Both the position numbers and the translations under genes were made by a program. From Deltaproteobacteria bacterium GWB2_55_19 (GTDB lineage Bacteria; Desulfobacterota; GWC2-55-46), in NCBI GenBank assembly GCA_001797465.1, contig MGPQ01000005.1, positions 1 to 64,000 on the forward strand: DNA of 64,000 bases, read 5' to 3'. Under the pieces are notes generated by a model that saw only the letters and a list, made by a program, of their open reading frames with translations, did not search any database and was not told the DNA's origin. Positions 53,417 to 60,979 of the stretch are shown here, in pieces (within the stretch, counting starts at the first letter, position 1; each line of letters begins with the position of its first letter).

Positions 53417-54822
53417 GCTACTGATTCCTTCCTTTTGTCACTCAGTGCTGGCATATCCAGGAGTGGGATCACATCCCCACGCCCTAGGTGGTTGGATAGC
53501 AAAGCACAGGGCACATCATGTGCCGCATGTTCGTAAATACCATGGCTGAGACTTATAGTATGCCGATCGTACTCAGCATTAGGGTCTAGCCGATATGGGT
53601 GAAGGCGCGCCAGCAGCTCATTGACAGCTAATGCCGCATATACCATGTTTACAGACATCACGGCCGGTTTTTCTTCGTGAACACCCTCGATGTAGCCATC
53701 CCCCACCTGTTCTGCATATGCTACGGGATCGGTACTAAATAGTGCGGCGGCATGCGCCTGGTCGAGAGTATAAAGACCTCTGCTGAGTAGGCTGGATCCG
53801 CCAGGCTTGAGATAATGGACAGAACCACAAACCTGTTCAACGCCACCTGCGCCGTCTGCTATTAACCTTACCCCAATATCAAAATAGGGGAGGATGTAGA
53901 ACGACGATATCCTGTTTAACAGGTGGCGTCCGTCTATGCTGTCCATACATCCAAAAACTATATCACACGCGGTAACCGCCCTGACCGCATCTGGATCATA
54001 TAGGTCTGTCGCGAAAGTCTCCACCTTGGTCCCAAAGCCCATTTCGCCTATGGCCCGTGCCATTACATCAACCTTGAAGGCCCTGCATTTGGCATCTTCC
54101 ATTGTTGCCTGTGGAATTCGATTAAGATTCTTCTCCTCAATACGCTCTGGATCTATAAGAACTAAAGTGCCGACACAATTTCGGCTCAATAACTCAATGA
54201 CGAGGCTTCCCGTTCCGGAACAGCCCACTACACCGATTTTTAGGCGACGAAGTAATTGATAGGTCCCATCTCCAAAAGCTTGGGCTATACGGATACCGTA
54301 TTCAGGAATCGTATTGGAATCCAAATGCGAACAACCCCAGAACTTCAGATCATCTCCGACCCATTTTATCGAGGCAAGTGGCCGGAATTGGCCTTCCTGA
54401 TTTATGGTCCTCCCTATCAATTTGCCATCAGGCAACATAATTAAGCTTGCATGAGGGCTATTATCACCTAACCAAATGCCGAGATAAGAGAAAAACTCAC
54501 GGTCCGATTTATCGTCAGTACGTGAAAAAGAGGGATAACCATTCGGGTGACTATGAATTTTCATCACTGCCATACCGGTTCTTTCTGCTCGGGACAGCAA
54601 TTCCGGCATTTGGCTAGTCGACCAATTAACGCACTCAGGCGTACGCACTCCACAAGAATGGTAAGGTATGGTAACGATTTCCCTCACGAGCAGGCCTTGC
54701 TCTCCTTTTCCATGCCGGCGACCGCATAAGGCGAAAGCAACGGCTTCCTTCCCATCACCGGGAAAAAGATGCGCCGTAAGCTGATCGTGCTGCTTATCTG
54801 TTAGCGACAGAGTGACATTCAT
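53413..54822 (-). CDS. JAB protease-ThiF/E1 activating enzyme fusion
   Basis: This 469-residue protein joins two activities. Residues 1-150 form a JAB/JAMM metalloprotease with KIHSHPNGYPSFSRTDD (His90, His92, Ser100, Asp103), which in related systems removes ubiquitin-like tags. Residues 190-450 form an E1 adenylation domain: nucleotide loop VVGCSGTGSLVIELL, acidic/Arg block LIDPERIEEKNLNR and GCMDSIDGRHLLNR. Cys332 (VEQVCGSVH) is a candidate thioester cysteine. The later CxxC zinc motif common in ThiF proteins is replaced by serines (PGGSSLLSR). The ATG lies two bases after the E2 stop, with GGGAAAGG before it. Confidence 0.88.
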   Translation of the reverse strand: MNVTLSLTDKQHDQLTAHLFPGDGKEAVAFALCGRRHGKGEQGLLVREIVTIPYHSCGVRTPECVNWSTSQMPELLSRAERTGMAVMKIHSHPNGYPSFSRTDDKSDREFFSYLGIWLGDNSPHASLIMLPDGKLIGRTINQEGQFRPLASIKWVGDDLKFWGCSHLDSNTIPEYGIRIAQAFGDGTYQLLRRLKIGVVGCSGTGSLVIELLSRNCVGTLVLIDPERIEEKNLNRIPQATMEDAKCRAFKVDVMARAIGEMGFGTKVETFATDLYDPDAVRAVTACDIVFGCMDSIDGRHLLNRISSFYILPYFDIGVRLIADGAGGVEQVCGSVHYLKPGGSSLLSRGLYTLDQAHAAALFSTDPVAYAEQVGDGYIEGVHEEKPAVMSVNMVYAALAVNELLARLHPYRLDPNAEYDRHTISLSHGIYEHAAHDVPCALLSNHLGRGDVIPLLDMPALSDKRKESVA

Positions 54823-54824
54823 GA

Positions 54825-55538
54825 CTAAACCTTTCCCAGTTCTTGTTTTAACCATTCAGACACTAGGATCATGTGAGTTTCGAGGCTATCGATACCTGGT
54901 CGCCATGGGTTCTGTGGAGTTCTATGCCTGGACCAGCGCTGCCAATCCTTGCCGTCGAACCTGTCACTACATACGGCTTTGATTGCCCTACCATCCGATC
55001 TGACCAAGGCAGGGAAGAAATATACCATGTCAATTTGGGTATCGGGGTAAGTACGCTCGATCCTGACGTTCAAGTCCGCATACGTTGGTTCATAGCTATT
55101 GGGGAGTTTGTGACCGTAAATCACTACCCGCTGCACAGTACCTTCGTTAACTGCCTCCCAGGGAAGGCCAAGGCGTTCAAGAAAATTCAAGTCCTCTTCA
55201 GGCAACTCGAAATCCCGCCTAAGCTCCTGCTTTTGTTGTGCAGGTTCAGCGCCTTCCGTCTGGTCGAGCGGCAAAGTCATAAATCTTTCAACACCAGGGG
55301 TGCGGAAATCTGCAACCTGATCAAGCCCAACTATTCTGGTCTCTCCGCCCTTAAGCTTCTGATAGAGCGAAAAACGATCCGGGGGCTGCTTTCCGGCCAA
55401 AATCAAAAGTTGCCTACCAGTCATCTCGGGCACGGTCACATCATATTTCTTATTGTCGATACGTATACGATACTGTTCTGCGTGAAGAATTTCCTTGCCC
55501 TCTTTGGCATATTCCTCAATGTCGATAATCTTTTCCAT
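54825..55538 (-). CDS. Ubiquitin-like domain fused to an E2-like domain
   Basis: This 237-residue fusion joins a ubiquitin-like (Multi_ubiq-type) domain at about 20-95 (YRIRIDNKKYDVTVPEMTG, GLDQVADF) with a Prok-E2_E-like domain at about 110-230. The latter has the family pattern VCSDRFDGKDWQRWSRHR, Cys190 as candidate thioester cysteine, then NPWRPGIDSLETHM. Gly96 in LPLDQTEGAEP ends the ubiquitin-like part, so tail processing would need cleavage inside the fusion, perhaps by the JAB domain. Substrate unknown. It follows the 57-residue gene by 47 bases. Confidence 0.86.
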   Translation of the reverse strand: MEKIIDIEEYAKEGKEILHAEQYRIRIDNKKYDVTVPEMTGRQLLILAGKQPPDRFSLYQKLKGGETRIVGLDQVADFRTPGVERFMTLPLDQTEGAEPAQQKQELRRDFELPEEDLNFLERLGLPWEAVNEGTVQRVVIYGHKLPNSYEPTYADLNVRIERTYPDTQIDMVYFFPALVRSDGRAIKAVCSDRFDGKDWQRWSRHRTPQNPWRPGIDSLETHMILVSEWLKQELGKV

Positions 55539-55585
55539 TTTTCTTCTCCCTTATGGTTTTGAATTTAAGTTGCTATTTTGGGCGC

Positions 55586-55759
55586 TTAGTCTTCCTTGCG
55601 AACGCCCTTGAAAGGCTTGTTGTCGACTTTCTGATCCATAAACTTTCCAGTTTCGGCGTCACGCTTGATCCAGCGATCAACAACTGGATTGTAGACTTGG
55701 CTACGGTCTTTCACTGCACCTTGCCGATGTCCGTCACCATTAGGCGGATTCTTAGCCAT
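55586..55759 (-). CDS. 57-residue basic protein at the head of the ubiquitin-like operon
   Basis: This small gene starts with an ideal GGAGGTGATAT ribosome site. It reads MAKNPPNGDGHRQGAVKDRS, QVYNPVVDRWIKRDAETGKF, then MDQKVDNKPFKGVRKED. It is basic, with no hydrophobic helix, and I expect a small soluble protein. It is directly upstream of the ubiquitin-like/E2 fusion on the same strand and probably the first gene of that transcript. Lysines are plentiful, so it could be a conjugation substrate, an adaptor or an antitoxin-like partner; this is inference. I believe short proteins of this pattern (KRDxxTGxFMDQK...PFKGVRKE) recur widely but could not check. Confidence 0.8.
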   Translation of the reverse strand: MAKNPPNGDGHRQGAVKDRSQVYNPVVDRWIKRDAETGKFMDQKVDNKPFKGVRKED

Positions 55760-55808
55760 ATATCACCTCCTTTTTCAATATTGTTCAAATCAACTTCTAA
55801 CTTGTTTC

Positions 55809-55828
55809 CTAAACATTAAACATTAAAA
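55809..55828. promoter_or_regulatory. TAAACATT repeat upstream of the ubiquitin-like operon
   Basis: CTAAACATTAAACATTAAAA holds two direct copies of TAAACATT, about 50 bases upstream of the 57-residue gene. The same pattern occurs at the XRE promoter and at 59289, suggesting an operator. Confidence 0.6.
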
Positions 55829-55844
55829 GCAAAAAAAAGGATGC

Positions 55845-56534
55845 TCAATAAAGCGAACCTTGTTGAACTTTAGAATCGATGACAAGATCCAGATCAACCA
55901 AACGATAGCACATCGACTCAATTGAGACGTTAGAAAATCCAAATTGGATTATTTGCCTGGCAACGGTTCGCAAATTATAATTCTCTGCAACATTAAGCCT
56001 GTTCTTTTCCAAATCTTTAATCGGAAACAGTCCATGCTCTTGAATAGTCGATATAGAGGCTCGCACCATAGAACTCGGCATCAGAAGCATGGCCGCAAAC
56101 TGGTCCGCCTGCCATTCAGCCGGATCCTTTTTTTTACCAGATCGACATACTACAGCAGGTGTTGGCCGCATGTGCTCTTCATAAGCAAACAAAGGAAGAG
56201 TTACCTTATCCATCTCGTATATCGGTCGATGCATCCACCAATGTCCAATCTCATGGGCCATCGTAAAAGAAAGCCGCCCTTCTTTTTGTTCCAAAGAGGA
56301 GTCAATCCGTATAACCTTGTCTTCAAACCAGGTGGCCCCTAAAACATCTGGCATAGAAAGAAGTTCTTTGAGGTCAAAAAGTTGAAGATCTATTTTCAAA
56401 TAACCTTCTACTATATCGTCAATATCGATTGGAGGTACGAGCCTTACACCCTTCCAAGACTCATACTTGTGCAAAAGGTCTAAAGCCATACCTTCAATCT
56501 CTAATTTTTTCCAAAAAGGGACTTTTAAACTCAT
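55845..56534 (-). CDS. ImmA/IrrE-family metallopeptidase
   Basis: This 229-residue cytosolic protein has the zinc protease motif HEIGH within TMAHEIGHWWMHRP (about 88-101), and a glutamate in EWQADQFAAMLLMPSSMVRA, the typical third zinc ligand region. Proteins of this family cleave an XRE-type repressor to induce mobile elements (ImmA) or stress genes (IrrE). Its start overlaps the XRE gene by four bases. The natural target is that repressor, which would then control the ubiquitin-like operon or the element. Confidence 0.9.
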   Translation of the reverse strand: MSLKVPFWKKLEIEGMALDLLHKYESWKGVRLVPPIDIDDIVEGYLKIDLQLFDLKELLSMPDVLGATWFEDKVIRIDSSLEQKEGRLSFTMAHEIGHWWMHRPIYEMDKVTLPLFAYEEHMRPTPAVVCRSGKKKDPAEWQADQFAAMLLMPSSMVRASISTIQEHGLFPIKDLEKNRLNVAENYNLRTVARQIIQFGFSNVSIESMCYRLVDLDLVIDSKVQQGSLY

Positions 56535-56875
56535 TTCTTCGACTTTCTCTCTTCAAGCATCTTTAATAATTCGGTTGCAGAAACATTATCTTCTTTAGCT
56601 CTCCTTAAAAATGCCGGCATGCTTGAGTCGGATTTTATCAGATCAGAGACTTCTCCTGGTACTCGCCCTGCTAACCGCATTAAGTCGTCAAAGTTGTCAT
56701 TGAGCACTTCTGCCAGCTTTAAAATCTTCTCTTCGCTGGGAGGACTCGTTTCGGCATTGTTCTCTATTCGTGAAAGATAAGTTGCAGAAATGCCTACCTT
56801 GTTAGCTGTTTCGCGTAATCCAAGCCCACGCAAAGATCTCATCCTTTTCAAACGGGCTCCAAGTGTTTCGCCCAT
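56531..56875 (-). CDS. XRE-family helix-turn-helix repressor
   Basis: This 114-residue DNA-binding protein has an N-terminal helix-turn-helix (LKRMRSLRGLGLRETANKVG then ISATYLSRIENN, about 8-35) and a short C-terminal helical part (EDNVSATELLKMLEERKSKK). It should repress its own promoter, where the operator-like repeat overlaps the -35 region. It is translationally coupled to the ImmA-like protease, as in conjugative-element switches where the protease cleaves the repressor under DNA damage or quorum signals. That mode of control is inferred here. Confidence 0.92.
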   Translation of the reverse strand: MGETLGARLKRMRSLRGLGLRETANKVGISATYLSRIENNAETSPPSEEKILKLAEVLNDNFDDLMRLAGRVPGEVSDLIKSDSSMPAFLRRAKEDNVSATELLKMLEERKSKK

Positions 56876-56894
56876 AATTCCTCCTTATTTCTAT

Positions 56895-56923
56895 TTTATA
56901 GCATACTACGACGCGCCTGTCAA
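56895..56923 (-). promoter_or_regulatory. Promoter of the XRE-ImmA genes
   Basis: On the minus strand TTGACA and TATAAA are separated by 17 bases. TGTTTAGTGTTTAG abuts the -35 hexamer, so a bound repressor would block polymerase. Confidence 0.75.
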
Positions 56924-56939
56924 CTAAACACTAAACATT
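56924..56939. promoter_or_regulatory. TAAACATT-type operator at the XRE promoter
   Basis: CTAAACACTAAACATT is a direct repeat with one mismatch, matching the motif at 55809 and at 59289. It lies against the -35 box of the XRE gene. Confidence 0.65.
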
Positions 56940-57308
56940 CCCCGTGTTGGACAAAGAGGCGTGCATCTTATTTGATCCTCGTCCTAACCCCAAATTGCGG
57001 GCAGCTACTTATATCCCACATTTCAAGAAACCAACAAATAATGCCCATTCGGGACTCGTAGATACAGGCATAAAGGCTCGTAACCCGGCGTATAAGCCTG
57101 TAGAAAGGCGAGTGCCAAGGAGACCCTGACCGATTCGACTGTCCTTCTCTTTGACGTGCCATGAACAAAATTTGCGTTTACAGTCGGTCTCCGGGTTAAG
57201 GCACCTCTGAGTCTACATCATCACCTCCTTTTCCTCCACAGGATTTTCATAGACATACTGCTGATAGAGCTTCAGGCCGTCTAAGAATGTCTGAAGCGGG
57301 GTTCACCC

Positions 57309-57995
57309 CTATCTGTTTCCATTGCCACAGCGCCTATCTTTCATCATAAGATATCCTTTCAGGTCGTTCAAATCGTGAAAGGCCGTAGCTACATTCCTTA
57401 TCTCCAAAGACGTCATATCCGACCGTCCAACACAAATGATCTTCTTCCCCAAGTTCTTGAGATGGTTGAACACAACCACGAAATCGGAATCCCCGCCGAA
57501 AAACACCAGCTCGTCATATCTGTCTATCTCGGTCAGAAGCCTGAAAGCTATCTCCACGTCCATGTTGCCCTTTATCTTATCCGGCAGCACCTTAACTTCC
57601 TTGTCGATGACGTTATATCCGCTGTATATCAGTGCCTTCCTGAAGGCGTGATACCTGCTGATCTTTTCAACCTCCGACGCCGGTGGATACGCGGTGAAAA
57701 AAAAGGCCCCGCTCATCTTCTTCCGGCTGCCGAAATAACGATATGCCTTCTCCCAGTCTATGAACCAACCGTTATTCATCTGCGCGTAAAACATATTCCC
57801 GCCATCAACAAACAACGCAACCCTTTCCTCAGCTACATGACCCTTACGCTTCTCACCATCATGTTTCATGGCGTCATGAGCTTCTTCCTTACATGAAGAA
57901 CATGTTCCTGACCTTAAATCCTCCCACCTTCCGCAAACCCTACAGATACCATTAGAATCCTTAGCCGCTCCACCTCTGTGAGCCTTAAGTCTCAT
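57309..57995 (-). CDS. NYN/LabA-type endoribonuclease-like protein with N-terminal zinc ribbon
   Basis: This 228-residue protein has an N-terminal zinc ribbon (GICRVCGRWEDLRSGTCSSC: CxxC, then CxxC) and a NYN/PIN-like nuclease domain (about 60-220). The acidic residues of the fold appear in VALFVDGGNMFYAQ, GNMDVEIAFRLL and FFGGDSDFVVVFNHL, which hold the catalytic metal. NYN proteins cut RNA or are toxin-like; LabA relatives also act in clock and signalling. The added zinc ribbon may guide target binding. It is a single gene left of a small paralogue pair. Confidence 0.88.
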   Translation of the reverse strand: MRLKAHRGGAAKDSNGICRVCGRWEDLRSGTCSSCKEEAHDAMKHDGEKRKGHVAEERVALFVDGGNMFYAQMNNGWFIDWEKAYRYFGSRKKMSGAFFFTAYPPASEVEKISRYHAFRKALIYSGYNVIDKEVKVLPDKIKGNMDVEIAFRLLTEIDRYDELVFFGGDSDFVVVFNHLKNLGKKIICVGRSDMTSLEIRNVATAFHDLNDLKGYLMMKDRRCGNGNR

Positions 57996-58153
57996 ATTCG
58001 TACGCTCCTTGTTCTCAGTCTGCTAAGCTCGCAATCCTTTAAAAGTCTCTCTCCTCGTTAGCAACAAAAGCGCTGAACCGCCAAACATAGAAACCGACGA
58101 ACCACCAAACGCGCCAAACAAAACCCTCAAGCACCAGAAAGCTCATCTCCCGC

Positions 58154-58513
58154 TCAAATCTTCTTCAGCTCCGGATGCCTTCTCAGCCGCGCCCTTACCC
58201 TTAATTTCACCTTCTGTGCTACCCTTACTAGAAACGGCAATGTCTTCGGATTCATTCTAAACCGGCGCCTGCACAAGGAAGCAACCTCCCGTGGGGTCTT
58301 TCTCGGGTCCCTACCAAACTTTTTCTCCAGCCACGCCTCCAAATCCTTCCACACGAGATCGGGATAGGTCATCTCACAGACCAACTGCATCCACTGAAGG
58401 CGCCTGGCTTCACTGAGTTCGGCAAGAAGACCATCGATAAAAAGCCTTTGATGGCGGGCATCAACACAATTGAGCATCCTGGCGGCCGTGATTGCGCATT
58501 TTTCCTGATTCAT
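58154..58513 (-). CDS. Unknown 119-residue protein, paralogue B of a tandem pair
   Basis: The chosen ATG follows GGAGGACACT and gives MNQEKCAITAARMLNCVD, aligned with the neighbour's MNQKKYVATGIKLVKGLD. The two share HQRLFIDGLL/QQRLFMKTLT, RLQWMQLVCEMTYPD/RLQWLEWTCHTLYPE, W.DLEAWLEKKF/W.KIDRWMEGMF and an arginine-rich end (KVKLRVRARLRRHPE). This looks like a small nucleic-acid-binding helical protein. There is no catalytic motif. It is a duplicated gene whose function is unknown. Confidence 0.65.
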   Translation of the reverse strand: MNQEKCAITAARMLNCVDARHQRLFIDGLLAELSEARRLQWMQLVCEMTYPDLVWKDLEAWLEKKFGRDPRKTPREVASLCRRRFRMNPKTLPFLVRVAQKVKLRVRARLRRHPELKKI

Positions 58514-58571
58514 AGTGTCCTCCTTCCCGCTAAAAGCACCAAACGCACCAAACCGCTGAAGGGAGCAGTCA

Positions 58572-58955
58572 TCAACCCTGCCAATCGTCTTCCTGGCCGG
58601 CATATCCCTCAGGGTGCATCCGCATACGCATCAAAACCCTGCATTTTACCCTCCGCGCCATCTTCATCAGGAACGGATACATCTTTAAGTTCGTATGGTA
58701 GTAATTGACACACATTGAAACTATCATCCCGGGGGTTCTCTTCATGTCGCTTCTAAACATCCCTTCCATCCAGCGGTCTATCTTCATCCATCTTGTCTCC
58801 GGGTAAAGGGTATGACAGGTCCACTCAAGCCATTGAAGGCGCTTTTTATCGCAGAAACCCTTAGTAAGAGTCTTCATGAAAAGACGCTGCTGAGAGTAAT
58901 CGTCGAGGCCTTTGACCAACTTGATACCGGTTGCGACATACTTTTTCTGATTCAT
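58572..58955 (-). CDS. Unknown 127-residue protein, paralogue A of a tandem pair
   Basis: It is the upstream member of the pair and shares the features above (MNQKKYVATGIKLVKGLDDY, RLQWLEWTCHTLYPETRW). It ends in a basic stretch (CRVLMRMRMHPEGYAG) and a short acidic tail. A 20-base palindrome lies 65-84 bases upstream of its start and could be its operator. The two proteins are about one-third identical by eye, so they diverged some time ago. No domain name is recognised. Confidence 0.65.
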   Translation of the reverse strand: MNQKKYVATGIKLVKGLDDYSQQRLFMKTLTKGFCDKKRLQWLEWTCHTLYPETRWMKIDRWMEGMFRSDMKRTPGMIVSMCVNYYHTNLKMYPFLMKMARRVKCRVLMRMRMHPEGYAGQEDDWQG

Positions 58956-59019
58956 AATTAGCCTTTCTTTCTATGTTATTAATCAATCCAGTAGCATCCT
59001 GACAGAATTTGAGCAGCCG

Positions 59020-59039
59020 ACATATAAGTACTTATATGT
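59020..59039. promoter_or_regulatory. Perfect 20-base palindrome
   Basis: ACATATAAGTACTTATATGT reads the same on both strands. Its half-site ACATATA also occurs, in the opposite arrangement, in the inverted repeat at 60968-60989. It may be a dimeric repressor or partition-protein site. Confidence 0.6.
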
Positions 59040-59288
59040 TGTGTGTTAATTTGACTGCTACAATCCGCTCCGAAACAAAATATGCCCTGTGAATAAAGGG
59101 CAATTTTTTCAAACGGGATGTTCGGCCACATGCCTACTAAAAGGTCCGGTCGCCATACGCGACTCTTGACGGAGACGATGAGCTCCATATATGTATTACC
59201 TTTGAAAGTCAGGCGGCGAGGAAAGAAATTGAAAATTTCTTGTATAGAGGAACTTTTTTATTTTTATCAAGTCATAGAATGAAACGAA

Positions 59289-59303
59289 CTAAACATTAAA
59301 ATT
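59289..59303. promoter_or_regulatory. Third TAAACATT-type site
   Basis: CTAAACATTAAAATT resembles the two sites in the XRE/ubiquitin-like module. It lies in the spacer upstream of the actin-like gene, so the same repressor could act here. Confidence 0.4.
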
Positions 59304-59632
59304 GCCGATTTTAAAAAAATGCCAGGAACAATTTTGATTTTTTTGTGGTTCTGCCCTGAAAAGTCTCTACATGACCCTTCCTGAATCTATTCCCATCAAA
59401 GAATGCTAAAAATCCCCACCACTCACCCCGACTCTACGATCCCATAAACCACCGAAACGTCCCCGTGATTTAAATTTGCGCTTCGAATCTCATGCCAAAA
59501 AAGTCGCAATAGGTAAGCTACCGTCTTTTCGAGAAAATTCCGGAGATGGTACCAATCTGGTTCCTTTCTTTCACAAAAAAACGGCAAAAATCATTTAAAA
59601 GTTCCTAATTCCGCACTCTCTGGCGGTAATAC

Positions 59633-60658
59633 ATGAATATGACGGCAAGAATTTCCTATATCAATCAATTCAAAAGGATGGAAAAGGATATGCAGAAGAT
59701 AGTAGGCATCGACTTGGGATTTGGTTTCTGCAAGGTATTCTCTGACAACGGAAGGCACATATTTCCTTCAATCGCGGGCCCTTGTAACGAAGAGGTCCTG
59801 AGAGTTTCAGGGGTGCGTAACCCGGCTTATGAACACGAGACCGTCTTTCTCGACAACAAGAAGTTCCTGGTCGGGAACAGCGCTGCCAGATACTCCGAAA
59901 GGGTCTACCAGGCAAGGGACAAGGACTGGATAGACTCGTTTACCTACCGCTGCCTGCTGCACCACGCCCTAAGGCTCGCCGGAGTCGACAACTCGTCCCT
60001 AACTCCCCAGGAAACGGTTATTGTAACCGGACTGCCGGTCACCCATTACCGCTCCTGCAGGCCCAAGCTCATAGACCTCGTAAAGAGCATGGCCCATCCT
60101 GACGTATCCGTCAAAGTGACCCTGCAACCCCTCGGCAGCTATTTCGATCACCTCCTCTGCGATGACGGGGGCATACAAGACATGGAACTCGTACACAACC
60201 GGGTCGGGGTCATAGACATCGGTTTCTACACGAGCGATTTTATAACAGTTGAGTCCCTCGAACTCGTGAAGAACCTCTTGGAGACGCGAGAAGGTGGGAT
60301 GTCCTCGGTCTACCAGGAGATAGCCAGGGACATATTCAACAGCCACGGCATCAGGAAGGAGACCTACGAAGTCGAGCGCGTAGTCGCCGACGGCTACGTA
60401 AAGGTGTACGGCGAGAAGAAGAGGATCGCCGACATTGTACGGCCGAGGTTCGAGAGGTTCGCCAGGGAGATCGAATCAACGGCAAGGATATTGTGGAAAG
60501 ACGGGGCCGATATCGACCGGATTCTTGTAACAGGCGGGGGAAGCGAAGACTTGAAGGATTATCTTGAATTCTACAAGCACGCTACTTTCATGTCTGGCGG
60601 CCAGTTCGCCAACGTAAGAGGTTACGTGAAATTCGCCAGGAGCCTAAAGGAGGTATAA
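59633..60658 (+). CDS. Actin-like plasmid-segregation protein (ParM/StbA family)
   Basis: This 341-residue ATPase has the actin fold motifs: phosphate 1 IVGIDLGFGFCKVF, phosphate 2 VGVIDIGFYTSDFI and the adenosine motif ILVTGGGSEDL. It should form filaments that push DNA copies apart, or help hold an excised element. Other in-frame ATG codons at 59678 and 59690 follow AAAAGG-like sites and may be the true start, because homology begins at KIVGIDLG. A small gene two bases downstream is its probable DNA-binding partner. Confidence 0.85.
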   Translation: MNMTARISYINQFKRMEKDMQKIVGIDLGFGFCKVFSDNGRHIFPSIAGPCNEEVLRVSGVRNPAYEHETVFLDNKKFLVGNSAARYSERVYQARDKDWIDSFTYRCLLHHALRLAGVDNSSLTPQETVIVTGLPVTHYRSCRPKLIDLVKSMAHPDVSVKVTLQPLGSYFDHLLCDDGGIQDMELVHNRVGVIDIGFYTSDFITVESLELVKNLLETREGGMSSVYQEIARDIFNSHGIRKETYEVERVVADGYVKVYGEKKRIADIVRPRFERFAREIESTARILWKDGADIDRILVTGGGSEDLKDYLEFYKHATFMSGGQFANVRGYVKFARSLKEV

Positions 60659-60660
60659 AA

Positions 60661-60933
60661 ATGAAAACACAGAGTAAAAATGGCTCTAACTCCCGTAAGA
60701 CATTGGTGGTCAAGGTAACGTTCTCAAGCCTGAACACGATTGATGCCGAAATCATACCAATCCTGGAGAAGCAGAGGAACAAGGCGAGCTATGTCAGGAA
60801 GGCAATCTTTTGCCACATCAAAGGCCTACCGAATAAACGGCCGGGCGAGGACCTGAACCCTTCAGCCACCAGGCACAAGCTGAACGCGGCTATGAAGGGA
60901 AAAATGTCCATGCTCGAGAACCCGGACTTTTAG
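60661..60933 (+). CDS. Probable ParR-type partner of the actin-like protein
   Basis: This 90-residue basic protein is two bases after the actin-like gene, preceded by AAAGGAGGT. A block TLVVKVTFSSLNTIDAEIIP then KQRNKASYVRKAIFCHI fits a ribbon-helix-helix fold (strand then two helices), as in ParR/StbB proteins that bind centromere repeats and the actin filament. The C terminus is charged and probably flexible. Assignment rests on position, size and this pattern. It lies just upstream of a 22-base inverted repeat it might bind. Confidence 0.65.
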   Translation: MKTQSKNGSNSRKTLVVKVTFSSLNTIDAEIIPILEKQRNKASYVRKAIFCHIKGLPNKRPGEDLNPSATRHKLNAAMKGKMSMLENPDF

Positions 60934-60950
60934 GAAGGAGCATTTACCTC

Positions 60951-60979
60951 TTGACAAAAGTTATTTGTATATGTATTAA
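60951..60979 (+). promoter_or_regulatory. Promoter of the DUF6788-type gene
   Basis: TTGACA and TATTAA are separated by 17 bases; the -10 lies inside the inverted repeat at 60968-60989. Confidence 0.7.

Larger units (their letters stand above)
56876..57308. other. 433-base region without a supported gene
   Basis: The right part (56876-56940) holds the XRE promoter and operator. The rest to 57308 has no frame with a proper start. A minus-strand open stretch near 57213-57299 reads like the tail of a protein but has no start. Confidence 0.5.
58956..59632. other. 677-base spacer with palindromes upstream of the actin-like gene
   Basis: No convincing gene is found. The spacer holds the 20-base palindrome at 59020, the stem AGAAATT/AATTTCT near 59224, an operator-like TAAACATT site at 59289 and AT-rich stretches. 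In type II partition systems the centromere lies upstream of parM, so a centromere here is possible. Confidence 0.5.

Noticed and set aside
57213-57299. Minus-strand open stretch reading LQTFLDGLKLYQQYVYENP
   Set aside because: The composition is protein-like but there is no start codon other than CTG; it may be the remnant of a lost gene. Not listed as a gene.
58979-59188. 69-codon minus-strand frame (MELIVSVKSRVW...)
   Set aside because: It runs through the 20-base palindrome, has no clear ribosome site and an unconvincing composition, so I left it out of the gene list.
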